Notes: generated by a model not told the origin, from the sequence alone. Positions 23,590-35,748 are shown, counted from the stretch's first letter. The stretch: DNA of 64,000 nt from Musa acuminata AAA Group (GCF_036884655.1 NC_088357.1:4889001-4953000), one strand, 5' to 3'. Numbers and translations: made by a program.

Positions 23590-23685
23590 GGTCTGCGCGG
23601 GAAGTCAGACGACGAGCGAGCCCTAGGGTTTCCGCTTCTGCCACTGACGACGTCACTGGCCGAGCGAAGCCGCCTCCTCTCGCTG
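23590..23685 (+). other. Predicted non-coding first exon of thymidylate kinase
   Basis: A GC-rich leader with no ATG ends at CTCTCGCTG|GTACTG. It holds an E2F-like site (minus strand CTTCCCGC, 23597-23604, one mismatch to WTTSSCSS) and a telo-box (TAGGGTTT, 23624-23631). The next recognisable exon begins at 26550, which makes the first intron about 2.86 kb. Long introns in 5' UTRs are common in plant housekeeping genes. The exon limits are predictions; the transcription start is not seen directly. Confidence 0.45.
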
Positions 23686-26625
23686 GTACTGTTCTCTCCG
23701 TCCCTCTCCGCCCCTATCTGCTCCTTCCGTTTCCTCTTGTCTCTTCTACGTCTGTATCATCATAAGGTCTCCTACCCTCTCTGCTTCTCTTCTCTCCGCT
23801 TTTCGCCTTCACTATCCCGTCTCCTCCCCTCTCTCGTTATGTCTTATCTTCCCCTCTCTGATGATATATATGATGAAATCGCCAATTGTTTGCATTCACA
23901 TGTTCAGATCTTGCGGTACCATTCAGCCTTCGTGTTGATTCTTGGATGGTGTTAGTGTTTTGACTTACCGAGAGAAGTACTTCCTTCCTGTGTCCTTCAG
24001 TTGTCTGAGTTGGTTCATTCAATTCCATTGTGTTTTAATTCAACAACTTCAAATATTCTGTTAATATCCTGTCAAGAGCTGGACTTATCTAAGTGAAGTA
24101 ACTCAAATGCATACTAAGTGTTCCTTTTCTTATTATGTTTGCACACTTGTTCATGTACTAGTGCATATAATTGGTTTAGGCGAGTCATTTCATATAATCT
24201 CTAATGTGTAGTTCTATATTTGCCTCCGAGGTTTATCCATGTGCATAGCTTATAACACCTCTTATTGTGAAAAGGGTTATTGTATGCCTTTTATCTGTCA
24301 TGGATCAGAAACTAAAAAACATGCATTTGATCGAGGTTAAAATATATTTAATTATTACAATAAAATATCATCATTGATGTGAATGACCACTCTTTGCCTT
24401 AAATTAGTATCATTCCTGAATCGAGCTACTTGAGTGGAGAGACCAATTGAACTGGTGTAAACCTGAAAGAAGAGCACACAAAGCAATGAAATTAGTATTC
24501 ATTCTTACAAATAAGAGATTCTGCATTAACTTTAATAAAAATGCAATTATTAACTGAAGAATATACGGGAGTTACTAATATCAACGAAAGAATTGTATAT
24601 AAATTTATTTATTTATGTGCATCTAACAATCCAAGTTTGCAACCCTTTTCAATCCTAGGTAGGAAAACTGAGTTTGACAACACCTCATGCTAGTGAATTG
24701 GTTATTAGTTATTACATATGACTTCCTTTTTCTTTTTTGCTTCTTGGCATTCATGCAACTAGCTTGTTTTCATTGCTCTCCATTATGCCTAAAACCATGC
24801 TACTTCATTCTGACTGGATCCTGATATTGATAACTATTTGCATTCATGTTTATGTATGTCATAGCGGACTGACTATTCTGGTTGTGTCTTGATATTGTGG
24901 TAGCATATTAGCACTGAGCACAGGCATGTGCCAAGACTGATGCTTGCATGTAGCTGTTAATGTTATATCCAGGTGACTGGAGTGGCAATGACTTATGTCG
25001 TATTATTGGTACATGATGAATTGGGTGCTTGAATACATGCTGCTAGATGATTATCAGCTTGCCCATGTTCCCTGGCAATGAACTCGCTGATTTTGAGATA
25101 TAGCCATTAGATTCAAAATATATACAAGTTTCTTGCTGGAAATTTTGGTAGCTCACTAGTAATGTGAAAATTGGTACATTAGTGTTTTACATATGGTACC
25201 AGAAAAAACGTGTGCTGTCACAGGGTCACTTGCAAGCACGTAAGTCGACTACAACTTGGTTAAAATAAATTATGATATAGATCGGTGATGGCTTTTTATG
25301 CTCATCAAAAGGCAACTCTTCTTTCTGTGATGACAGGTTTTTCTTGGTCAACTAGCTTTGTTCTTCAGATGACATACTGCATCATTCTATTTTCTATGCT
25401 TGATGTTCTTGTATTAAGCTGAGATTTTCTCCAGTTGCAAAAGTTGTGACTAGGAGCAGAGATGCACATGTCTAGTTTTTGCAGTTGCAAATGATGTTTA
25501 AGGTCCGCTCTCAAGAAAGCAACATGCAAGTTTGTTGGCATGCACGCACCATGTATGTCACTGTGCATCTTGAGATATAGTTATGATTCTCCTAACTATT
25601 ATGGAAGTTGCTAGATGTGGATTAATAATTGTTCTTAACACCAAAGCAGATCCAAATTCATTGGGCCTGAGTATACATGAAAAATATATATAAGTGAAAG
25701 ATAAATTGTATGTTTTCAATTAATATGATTTTATATCTGATGAATGTAGTTCTGCTGTTGCACCTGAATTGTATGAACCTTCTTTTGGAACTGAGCCTGT
25801 GTTTATTTTATGAGTATGTGGCGAACAGGGAGATTGTAGTGGCCCTGTTCTAAGTGCACAATGCTCCTTTCTTTTTGGGCATTCAAGATCCCAAAGTTGG
25901 TCCTGCAGCTGTGCCATTTTATGTTATAAGTATTCTAACAGCATTGAGACCTAAGAAGTTAAATTTCTAACACTTTTAGTTAACCTTGGCTTATATAGGA
26001 AATAAAAGTATGCAGAACTGTGATTATGTGAGGTTTGTCAACTTTGTTGACACTACTTAATTTCATTCTTTGCTTGTATGAATTGTTATGAGGCATCACA
26101 AACTTCTTATTTGGTGATACTAAAATGGCAATCTGTTTTACTGATTTGAGGCTTAATCATGTCCAAAGAAAGTTAAATACACAATATTGTTGTTTCTTAT
26201 ACTCCTTACAACACCATTAGATTCAGTGAGATCTGAAGGCCTGTCATGTTATCAACATCTTTAGTTCTCTTTCACGAGAAAAATCATACATAACTGTTTA
26301 TGTTAACCCGACCAGGTATTATAATTATAGGTTTTCTTTTTTATGAATCTTTTGGACCAATAATACGTTTATCCAAAAAGTTATAATCTTTATTTGATTG
26401 TCACACAAATCTGATTTTTAAATATTTATGGCACAGAGGTTTTTTGGAGCATGTGTTGCCAGCATGACATGGTATCTGGAGCAATAATCTCAGAATTTGA
26501 TGAAGGCATGAAGTTTCCATAATTTTTGACAATTTGTTTTGACTTGCAGGAACTTTGGAAGAGTGGGTCCTCTAAGGCATCCAAAGATTTGTCCCTGTAG
26601 CCAAATCAGGAGCTCATTCAGGCAA

Positions 26626-29502
26626 ATGCAGATGAACACTGCCCACAATGATAATTCACGAGGTTCCCTTATTGTTCTGGAAGGACTAGACCGCAGTGGG
26701 AAGACTTCACAATCTAATAGACTGGTCACATTCTTAAAGGAAAAAGGATTATCAGTTGAATTATGGCGGTTCCCTGACAGAAGTACTTCTACCGGCCAAA
26801 TGATATCTGCATATCTTGCAAATGAATCACAATTAGATGATAGAGCAATACATTTGCTTTTTAGTGCAAATCGCTGGGAGAAAAGGTAACATATGCCTGA
26901 TTTGCCGAGTACTTACAGTTTATTATGGTATGTATCACCTCCACTTTTGTTGTGACCCTTATTGTAGATATGAAGGTTCCTTATTGAACTAGTTTGATGC
27001 AAATCTATGTTTCTGCAGAATTTCAGTTTATCCATAGCTTTTGTGATCCATTGTTGACAAATTGATGTGGCAACTATTCAGTGATTAGATATGTTTGGCA
27101 TGGCATACATCCTAGGATCTGAATGGGAGGAGTAATTTTGTTACTGAAAAATTCACCATGGTCTTGACATGTCCATCGGCAAATTCATTACATGGCATGG
27201 AATCTTGAAAATTAATTGTTGAGTTAAAGCTATCTTCTGCAGATAAGTCGGCCTTGTGTTATACTGGTCCATTTATGATGTGAACTATAATTACCTTACT
27301 CTATTTCTTAATCTGTTTTCTAACTATTGTATCTTCTTTTTGAAGCTGACGTGCATGTTTAATAAGTTCATAAGATACAATTTGTGAACCATTTCTGTCA
27401 AATATATAATCATTTAGCTGCAGTATCTGGAACTGTTTATATAGTTGCTATTTAGATGCTTCAGGAATATATAGCCATGATGAATATAAATGTATTGCTT
27501 CTGTCATTTTAATATCTGCCTTCAATTTTCATGCTTGAAGACAGTTATACATTTGCTTAAATGCATCTATGGTTGATTCCTTATTTGCAGATCACTAATG
27601 GAGAGCAAGGTAATGAGTGGAACCTCTCTTATTATTGATCGCTATTCATATTCTGGAGTAGCATTTTCTGCCGCAAAGGGGCTAGATGTAGAGTGGTGTA
27701 AGGTAAGTTTCCATGAAACCAAGGATCTGTATATCCAAACATTGAACCAGCTTACATTACAATATTGTATTCTATCTATGTAGGCTCCAGAAGTGGGACT
27801 GATAGCTCCAGATCTGGTTATATATCTTGATATATCTGCAGAGGTGGCTTATATATTTTTTGTATTTCATGTTTTTTTTACAATATTCAAGGAGTATTAA
27901 TGGTCATTTGTCATAGTTGTAAAATACCATATTTTGAGAATTTCATGGACAGTTTCTTGTTGTGATGCTTAATCCTGTGATGAACACCTAATGGGAAATC
28001 AATCTAAATTGAATCATGTTATTGGAACAATGCAAATAATTCAAATCCTCATTAAGGTTTTGCCAAATGAATACGTGTTCATTATAGAGTACACACGCTG
28101 AAGAAGGCTCCATGAGAGCGCTGAGAAGATTATAATGAGCAATCAGACCGAGTTGCATCCTTTAAAAGTTAGTGTAGTATATATGAACAAGTCAAATGGA
28201 GGTAGTTGAGAGTTAGCTAATTAAGATGAACACCTTTGCTTTTTGAGAAGTCAAATTTAGACAAGTCGCTTTGAAAGCCTTTGCTACTTGACAAAAGATA
28301 GTGTTTTTCTTGTTCTCATTGAAAATTTAATATGTTTTACTTGTGCACTGTGTATGCCTATTTGCCTGAGAGCCTCATTTAGGCTTATCAGGGGTTATTA
28401 CCTAGGACAGTGTTGCGAGATTGTGGTGGTTCTTTTGTTATGCCAACTAGTCATCATAGTGCTTGCTACAGGATCTTATCTATTATGCTATTCAGGTTGA
28501 ATTATTAACTTATCTATGCTTTTGTTTTAAATATGCATTACACGGGAAAATATAAGTGCTTGCAGTTATCAAGCTCGATCATGAGGACAACATGTGCTTT
28601 TTCCTTCTTTATTATTGCTCAGCATTTAATGTTCATCATTCTGAAATCTGTAATTTGAATCCTATTCAGAAAGCGGCAGAAAGAGGAGGCTATGGCACTG
28701 AAAGGTATGAGCAGCTGGAATTCCAAAAGAAAGTTGCGGAGCATTATCGGACCCTTTATGATGCTTCTTGGAAGGTAGCATTCATTTCAGAAGTTTCTGT
28801 ACTAAATGTAGTTATTTGATTCTACTGTTGCATTCTTTTTAATACACTGGTTCTGGTGTTAGATTTACCTGTTTCATAATGTTGTGTTAATAATAGCCCT
28901 TTAATACTTCTGATATTTTAGTTATAGCCAGTGTTGATCTACCATAATTGCCCATTTTCAGAATACACACATTGTTCAGATGATATGTTCTTTTTCTATC
29001 ACCCAGACTAGGTTCATGCCCATTATAAGAATTTTGTTTAGTTTCAGCAATCCAGTTGTTCTAGAATGTTTTTTCTTTTGGTCTCGTCTATGTCTAGTAA
29101 AATCAAGTCAATATCATCGGGGTCGAGCATTCTTGACATAGATTTCTTGAGTGAAAAAAAGTTCAGCATAAATACAACAGATTTAGAGAACATGACAGTT
29201 GACTTTGTCCCAGTGAGCAAATATTTATGCACAGACTGCTTCAAATTTCATTTCTTGCAATTAATAATTTTTTATACTTTTTCTCTAAACAGACTGTTCT
29301 TGCAATATAATTTTGTCATCATCTATTCTGTATCTTACATTTGCTACAATATCCTGATGGCACTGACATGCTCAAGCTGCAGATTGTTGATGGTGGCCTC
29401 CCTGTGGAAACACTGGAGGAACAGATAAGAGAGATTGCGTTGGGTTGTATATTGACATGCCAAAAGGGCAAGCCACTCAGCAAACTCTGGCAGGCCAAAT
29501 AG
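26626..29502 (+). CDS. TMPK: Thymidylate (dTMP) kinase
   Basis: Phosphorylates dTMP to dTDP for DNA synthesis. Five coding exons: 26626-26885 (the exon itself begins at 26550), 27591-27702, 27784-27843, 28670-28774 and 29383-29502. They join to about 218 residues, a normal length for the enzyme. The P-loop GLDRSGKT lies at residues 20-27, the substrate motif [14 protein letters not shown] follows, then the [14 protein letters not shown] and [17 protein letters not shown] motifs, and the lid-region motif KAAERGGYG. The C-terminus is [11 protein letters not shown]. The start is the first AUG of the predicted mRNA; a second AUG follows two codons later. Upstream in the same exon the frame stays open and is Arg/Ser-rich without an AUG. 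Plant TMPK is known to exist as long organellar and short forms, so an alternative first exon may exist. Confidence 0.93.
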
Positions 29503-30761
29503 TTCTCTTTAATGGAAGTCTTCCTTCATAACGACCTGCATCCTGCAAGTATATATTTAGATTGTATCCCTTTTTTGGCTGTTCATATTCTATTCATTAA
29601 TGCGATGATTATCTTGCCATACAAAATGGCTTTATCTCACATAATCATCGGACATATCTCGATTGCTTGCAGAGGCTTGTAACTGCATGTACGCTTCATC
29701 AGCTGATTTTTACGTTCTTGATGATGATTTCTTGGTCCTTCTCGGCCTTGCTGGTGCAGCAACTAAGATTTTCAGGTTCGTTTTATAGAAGTAATCTGTG
29801 TTGGAAAGCATGCACATCGACAGTAGATGATTCTTAGCTTTTGTTGTAGGCGAGTTGAAGACCCACGTTTGGTAATTTTCCTGTAGTCAACAGCTTTAAA
29901 TAGTTCAGGGCTCGACTGTCATGGTTTATTTACCTGTAGGAGCAGTTATTATACAGCATGGGTGAGTTGTGATTGACCGAATACACTGTTTTTTCCTCTG
30001 AATTGTGATTGATATCCTCGTTAGCATTTTTTTTTTTCTCTTTCAAAGAACTTCTCGAAGTAGCATTCAATTTGTAAATGATAGTTTTTTGTTCAAACTT
30101 TCCCATAAGCACAGTAGGAAACTATTGTTCTTAGTGGGAGAAAGACCAACAACACCTACTTTTTTTATGTGAATCCATTCCAAATTTTATACTGGTCGGG
30201 TAGGTGGACAGGTGTTTAAATATTATAATAAAGATGCAGTTTCTAAATGTTATTTTTGTTATAGAATGAAATTGGGAAACCTGATGATTAAAATATAAAA
30301 TTTGGAAAAATAGGCCAGCAATATTTAACATGTGGTGAAAGATTAATGGTGAGAAAAAAATGAATAAAAAGGATGAAAGAGAAAATAAATAATTAGAGAG
30401 ATAAAGAGTGCGTGTGATAAAGAAAAACACTGACAATAAAAACAAGAGTGATATGATAATATAAAATGATGATTAGAGCGAGGAGTCAGCTCGCTTAAAA
30501 TACATTTTATTCTTTTTCTTTTCGTAAAAAAAAAAAGGACTGAAACACCTATGATCAAATATGGTCGATGTCGGAGGTTCGATTCTATCCGACTGTTTTC
30601 GTTGAGCAACAAATCAACACAGTAGAAAAAAATCGGCGATTAAATAAGCTTGAGAAAACGTTGCGGAAGATGAACAAGTCGACGTGCGATTGTTGCAGAA
30701 ATAAAAAACATGCCCCGAAAGCCAACCTATTTACGTATCATCTCTTCCTCCGCTGCCGCTA
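29503..30761. other. Convergent spacer after thymidylate kinase
   Basis: The first few hundred bases are the probable 3' UTR of thymidylate kinase; the remainder is AT-rich with short poly-A and poly-T runs. The opposing gene ends at 30762. No gene is recognised. A GGTTCGATTC string near 30570 looks like a tRNA T-loop but has no tRNA around it. Confidence 0.5.
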
Positions 30762-31601
30762 CTAGCTGAGACTTAGGGCCGCCTTCACGTCCAGCCTCCA
30801 CGCGCAAACGCCGCCGTCCAGCCTCCACACGTCGCATGGCGCCGCCAGCGACGACGGCGGAGGCGGCGATGGAGGCCCTTTCGTCCTCCTCAGTCGCCTC
30901 GCGTACCACACGCGCACCCAGCACGTGAACGCCCGGCACCTGCCCGCCGCCGGCAGCAGCCCCTGCGAAACCAGCCCCACCCTCACCTCCTCTTCTTTCT
31001 CCGCAGCTCCGCCTCCCTCTAAGGAGGAGCAGCGCTGAGCCGTACCCACCACCATCCTCCGGTACGCCTCGTTGATCCACGTCACCCGGTCCCACTCGTC
31101 GGACACGAACCCGGGGCACTCGTCTGCCGCCAGCGCGGCCGCCACCGCCTCGTCACTCCTCCAAGCGACCTCCCCCTCCCTCCACGCGTCCGTCTCCGTC
31201 ACGCACTCCACCGTCACCCACGACCCTATCGCCCCGACCGGCGGCACCACGCGCGGAACCACCACGGCCGAAGGAGGAGAAGGGAAACTAGGAGACCGCT
31301 TCGGCGCCGCTTCCCGGTCGCCTTTCCTCTCCGGCGTCTCCGGTATCAGCGACAACGTCACGATCGTCGACGACGACGGCGACGGGTTCGCCTCCGCCTT
31401 CCTCGGCTTCCTCCCACTCGCGCCGGCGGCGGGATTAGCGGATCCCTTCCGTTTCGGCCTCCTGGGCGCGGCGGCCGTCTCCGCTGCGGCAGCTACGGCC
31501 GAAGGGGACCCGGCGGCAGGTTTGGGCGCTATAGGCCGGAAGCGGATCATTGCCCGGCCCACCTTCCGCGCGACGTCGGCGTCTCCGCCTCCGCCGTACA
31601 T
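30762..31601 (-). CDS. Intronless plant-specific protein, probably DUF7950 family
   Basis: A single very GC-rich exon of 279 residues, start 31601, stop at 30762-30764. The first 120 residues are Ala/Pro/Ser-rich with basic stretches (RRPKRKG, GRKPRKAEA) that could act as a nuclear localisation signal. The second half is ordered and conserved-looking: GSWVTVECVTETDAW, CPGFVSDEWDRVTWINEAYR, then the C-terminal CDVWRLDGGVCAWRLDVKAA. I associate this pattern with the uncharacterised plant family DUF7950, but from memory only, so the family name is tentative. The molecular function is unknown. The reading frame is clean, and third-position GC is far above that of the neighbouring genes, as expected for a monocot single-exon gene. 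Two G-boxes lie upstream. Confidence 0.72.
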   Translation of the reverse strand: MYGGGGDADVARKVGRAMIRFRPIAPKPAAGSPSAVAAAAETAAAPRRPKRKGSANPAAGASGRKPRKAEANPSPSSSTIVTLSLIPETPERKGDREAAPKRSPSFPSPPSAVVVPRVVPPVGAIGSWVTVECVTETDAWREGEVAWRSDEAVAAALAADECPGFVSDEWDRVTWINEAYRRMVVGTAQRCSSLEGGGAAEKEEEVRVGLVSQGLLPAAGRCRAFTCWVRVWYARRLRRTKGPPSPPPPSSLAAPCDVWRLDGGVCAWRLDVKAALSLS

Positions 31602-31644
31602 CGTAACACAGCAACCGCCTCTCCTCTCGATCTACTCCTCCCTA

Positions 31645-31661
31645 CTATTTTATTTATTTCC
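31645..31661 (-). promoter_or_regulatory. TATA-like stretch of the DUF7950-type gene
   Basis: On the minus strand this reads GGAAATAAATAAAATAG, about 45-60 bp upstream of the start codon at 31601, inside otherwise GC-rich DNA. It is a plausible core promoter with a short leader. Confidence 0.4.
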
Positions 31662-31718
31662 CTCTTATTTACTTCCAGTAGCGATCAACGAGGAGACTAA
31701 ATAGCGCGAGGGCGGCCG

Positions 31719-31726
31719 ACACGTGT
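31719..31726. promoter_or_regulatory. Palindromic G-box (ACACGTGT)
   Basis: A perfect palindrome with the CACGTG core, about 120 bp upstream of the DUF7950-type start codon. Such sites bind bZIP (ABF/GBF) and bHLH factors; abscisic acid or light response is inference. Confidence 0.55.
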
Positions 31727-31908
31727 CCACGAGGCATCTCGCGCTCCCATTGGAGCCAGGCTACAGGTGGCGCGTCCAGAGGCAAAGAGCGCGTGAAGGT
31801 CGGGGTGGGGCCGTAGCGGGGTGGGAGGAGGGTCGTTCTCGCCAATGAGATGGTGCCAAGTTCTTCTCTTCGGATGTGGAACTCTAGACGTAGGGACGAA
31901 AGAACTGG

Positions 31909-31916
31909 ACACGTGG
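31909..31916. promoter_or_regulatory. Second G-box / ABRE (ACACGTGG)
   Basis: A second CACGTG core 190 bp from the first, in the divergent region between the DUF7950-type gene and remorin. Paired ABRE cores are typical of ABA-responsive promoters. The proximity favours the minus-strand gene as target. Confidence 0.5.
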
Positions 31917-31926
31917 ACGTATGAGA

Positions 31927-33456
31927 CGGGTCGTCCATTGTTGCCGTTACTGGGGGTTAGACAGAGACGGCTGGGTTGCCTCGCATCAATCGACGCCTTT
32001 GAGAATCGTGCCTTATCGTATCTCGACCAATGATCAGCTGCCGCATCGCTCACGAAGCTTAAAGCACACGACGTGGACGGTCAAATCCATTCTTCGTCTT
32101 TTGGTCGTGTGATCTCAAGATGTTGGCGAAGAAGACAATTAGCTAGCTATACTATGTATACTATACTGACACATGATATATAGGAGTGTATCGTTCGCAT
32201 CGACCTTCTATTAGATTGGTCTGTACTCCCGTACCGAGTGATACGTCGTAATACATTACGATGAATCTTGATCGTAATATAATTTAAAATATATTATTAA
32301 AAACTTTAATTAGAAGAAGCGAGATAATTCGTATTACCAATAGTAGGAGAAATCTAAAAAAAATATTGAAACTATAATAAAAAAAATTAATTAAGAATAT
32401 TGTCTATTTATGAAGTTGGACAATATTTGTAATGTTATGGCTTGTTGTTGTTGTGTTACTATTTAAGGGATACAAGTACCAAAATGTTGATGATGGAAGG
32501 GTATGCATGTAATTTTCTGCCGATTCTAAAACCACTGGATCCACTGCACTCACCACTGCTGCTTGGGACCTTTCTGTCAGATGGCCTATTTCTTCCATCT
32601 TAGTTCTAGTAAAAGCTATCCACAGGGATGGAAGGAGGAGAAGAATTGCCAGCTTGCAGAGTCAGTGTGCACGTTATGCAAGCATCTGATGTTTCACCAA
32701 ACATGTCCTCCTCGATCATGGAGTTCGATGGCAATGAATGAATGAATGTTGATTTTGCAGCTTATGATCGTTCTTAGTTGAGATACGATATGAGAAGCTG
32801 ATGCTGTAGTAGGTATATTCTTTGTATGATTACTTGGTGTTATCTGCGTAATATCATGAAGAAAAATATGATATTGATTGAAATCTTGGCTTACAACACT
32901 GTTTTCCAAGCTGTAGTTCTCGGCATGGTGGATGCCAATGGAGAATGGGGACAAGAGCCATGGAGACAGTACAGTTGGCTGCTATAATATTTTGCTCAGT
33001 CTCACGTTGCTGCAGCAGCAGGTTTCAGAGAGATTCTTCCTCCTCCCTTGAGAGCCTCCTCCGTCACCTGCTTTCCTACTGTGAGAAAGGTTGCCATTTC
33101 CAAGGTGGTATCATTCCTTCTTTCCACTCCTCCACTGGATCTATCTCTTCACTTCCATTCCCTTGGCCCGTTTCCCGGAACTCACACCCATGCCTCCTTC
33201 CCAAGCAGCCTCCTTTGTCATCTCCGGCTCGAACAGATCTTTAGATCTTGCTCTGTGGCTGTGACTTGGGATGTGGTATGCTAAGCTGCACTCGATTTTG
33301 AGCTGCAGTTGCGGGTACAAGTAGAATGAGCTCGTTCTCTTAGCTTACTTGTGAGCGGATCTGAGCTACCATGGTTTCCGTTCCTTGATGTGAAGATTTG
33401 GTTGAAGGGATCGGATAGTGTTCGATGTGCCGTCCATCGCACTGGTTTCTGAGACA
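31927..33456. other. Divergent spacer and remorin 5' region
   Basis: AT-rich up to about 32900, then mixed sequence with CT-rich tracts (33030-33240) that resembles a 5' UTR. A frame in phase with remorin is open from 33406 but has no ATG before 33457, so an upstream coding exon ending in this area cannot be excluded. I could not identify one. No other gene is seen. Confidence 0.45.
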
Positions 33457-35748
33457 ATGAGGCCTATGGATAAGCCCTGCGCCAACGCATACAGCTTTGA
33501 GTTCCACGATGGCGCCGTCGCCAACAACGCTCTTCACCGCCGGAAGGTGTTGGGGTCGCGCAGCAAGCCGACCCCTTCGAAGTGGGACGATGCCCAGAAG
33601 TGGCTGGTGGGGCTGTCCGGCAGCGGAGATCACAAACATGCGGTGAGCAAGCCGAGGAACTCGAACGCCGACGACAGAAGGCTGCTCTCGTCCTTGTCCC
33701 AGCGAGGAAGGGACTCCTGCAGCAGCGCTGACGGAACCTTGGAGTACGACATAGTGCTCGCGGTCACTGCTCAGGAAGACGAAGGGGAAACGAAGAAGAT
33801 AGACTGCAGTGAGGCGCTCTGGCGGACGAACAAGCCGATCGAGGACTCGTCCATGGTGGTCAGATCGGTGTGTCTGAGGGACGCAGGCACGGAGATGACG
33901 CCCATAGCGAGCAAAGAGCCATCGAGGACCGGCACGCCACTGCGAGCGACGACTCCGGTGTCGAAGAGTCCGATCTCTTCGAGGTCGTCCACCCCGGAAA
34001 GATGCCGGCGGCACGACGGCTATCAAGCAGGGATGAGGAGTGCGGAGAGGATTGGCTGGCCTTATGGAGGGGAAGCAGAGGTCGACGGTGGCAAGTTCTC
34101 TGAGATCAATGGCTCAGAGCAAGGTAGGAGTTCGAGCTCGCTGGAGTCCCGAGCCATGGCATGGGATGAGGCAGAACGCGCAAAGTACATGGCCAGGTAA
34201 CTGTGACTGGTTTGCTGCTGCTCGTGTTCTTCCTCGTTTGCTTTGATCCTGCTCTGTGGCATTGCAATGAAACATGAAGCATTCTCCTGCCTTTGTCCTG
34301 CATTTGTAAGGAGTTTGATGCATACTACATTTGAGCATCTACTGTGAAATCATAATTGATTGTTCTTTGGATAAATCTAAATAGTTGTTGATTTAGGCTT
34401 AGAGAAATATTGTGAGAATTCTTGCATCGAAGAAGAAGGAAAACAGGGCAATCGGACATCGACGCAACCCAAAAGCTTAAACTAAAGCTCGCGATGCAGC
34501 ATAGAACAACATAACATTAGAATGCAACATTGATCTCAGAGAACTGCAATTCACGTATATATGTTGAACCGCAATTGTATTACACTTGACGGCATTGGGT
34601 TTTGTTGCCTGGTCTATATGATTCACATATATACGTTGAATGCAACATTAGGATGCTTGGCTGCATCCTAAGAGATGAAAGAACTGCAATTCTCATCATC
34701 CAAATTTTGTGCGATCTCTAATGAAGCTGGTGGATGTGTTACATTCGCAAAGCATGAATGCGAACTATTTCTTCATGTTATTTAGGAAATATTTTGCACA
34801 ATAAAGTTGCAAGTCATAATTATTTTAGGTCAATGGCATGGATCTTTTGCCGTTGTTGAGATATGTAAGAAACTAAGTATTTTGCAGAACATGCCCAAAT
34901 ATTTCTCTTCTACATGTTGAGAGTCCCAAAACAGTAAGTCCCAACTATTTGAGGTTGGCCGCATGAATTGTTTACCGCTATTGAGATCCGTAAAAAGCTA
35001 ATTTTTTTGCAAAACAAGAAAAACTATTTCTCTTCTACATGTTAAGAGTCCTTTCTCTTCTAGTGCTCAGATGCATATTGTACATTGTTATACTAGAAAA
35101 AATAGTGATTCTGCTGCTTTGTCTGCGACAACGCATCTGCTATTAGCATCTCATTATTTCTACTTGTTGAAATGATTTTGTGTTATGCATCTTCAGATAT
35201 AAGCGTGAAGAGGTGAAGATACAAGCATGGGAAAATCATGAGAAAAGAAAAGCTGAAATGGTGATGAGGAGAATGGAGGTATAAAACAAGCATATTTTCT
35301 CCCCTTCTTTTTTATTTTCCTCATGGAAGTTTTTGTCTTAGAAAACCTTATGGTTATAGTTGAGGTTACTTCAAATTGTCAGAGTTGGAGACATGAGGCA
35401 TCTGTCTTGATACCTCTATAAATATAATTCTTGGACAGTAATTAAACTAAAACACATGCTTGGCACGATACGGTAACTTGCGCATTTTCTTTTATTCTCT
35501 ATGAGATAATTCTGGATAATTTTCATTGCTTGTAGGTTAAGGCAGAAAGAATTAAATCACGAGCTCAAGAAAAATATGCAAACAAGTTGGCGGCAGCACG
35601 AAGAATGGCTGAGGAGAAGCGTGCCAGTGCGGAGGTCAAACTGAATGAGCGTGCCGCAATGACTTCTGAAAGAGCAGATTACATTAGGAGGACAGGGCAC
35701 TTGCCATCCTCAATTTTCTCCTTCAAGTTGCCTTCTCTTTGCAATTGA
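33457..35748 (+). CDS. Remorin family protein
   Basis: Plant-specific plasma-membrane scaffold that marks membrane nanodomains and takes part in signalling and defence. Exons 33457-34196, 35197-35278 and 35536-35748 join in phase to about 344 residues. The N-terminal part has the SKWDDAQKWLVGL motif and a long disordered Ser/Thr/Pro-rich stretch (RTGTPLRATTPVSKSPISSR), likely phosphorylated. The C-terminal remorin domain starts at AMAWDEAERAKYMARYKREE and continues as a highly charged helix (KIQAWENHEKRKAEMVMRRM, then RAQEKYANKLAAARRMAEEK) that forms a coiled coil. The end FSFKLPSLCN matches the remorin membrane anchor, with one Cys that could be S-acylated. The start chosen is the first ATG of the open frame; the preceding codons VFDVPSIALVSET look conserved, so the true protein may begin in an upstream exon. 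Confidence 0.9.

Noticed and set aside
30555..30595. GGTTCGATTC, a tRNA T-loop-like string
   Set aside because: The flanking bases do not form a proper T stem, and no anticodon or acceptor arm can be drawn upstream.
31072..31704. 210-residue plus-strand open frame opposite the DUF7950-type gene
   Set aside because: Low-complexity Ala/Ser/Thr frame produced by high third-position GC of the real minus-strand gene.
32945..33244. 99-residue plus-strand open frame before remorin
   Set aside because: Ser/Leu/Pro-rich with no motif, and it does not splice in frame to remorin. It looks like CT-rich 5' UTR.
33340..34026. 228-residue minus-strand open frame opposite remorin exon 1
   Set aside because: Arg/Pro-rich shadow of a GC-rich exon with no motif; the plus strand encodes remorin.
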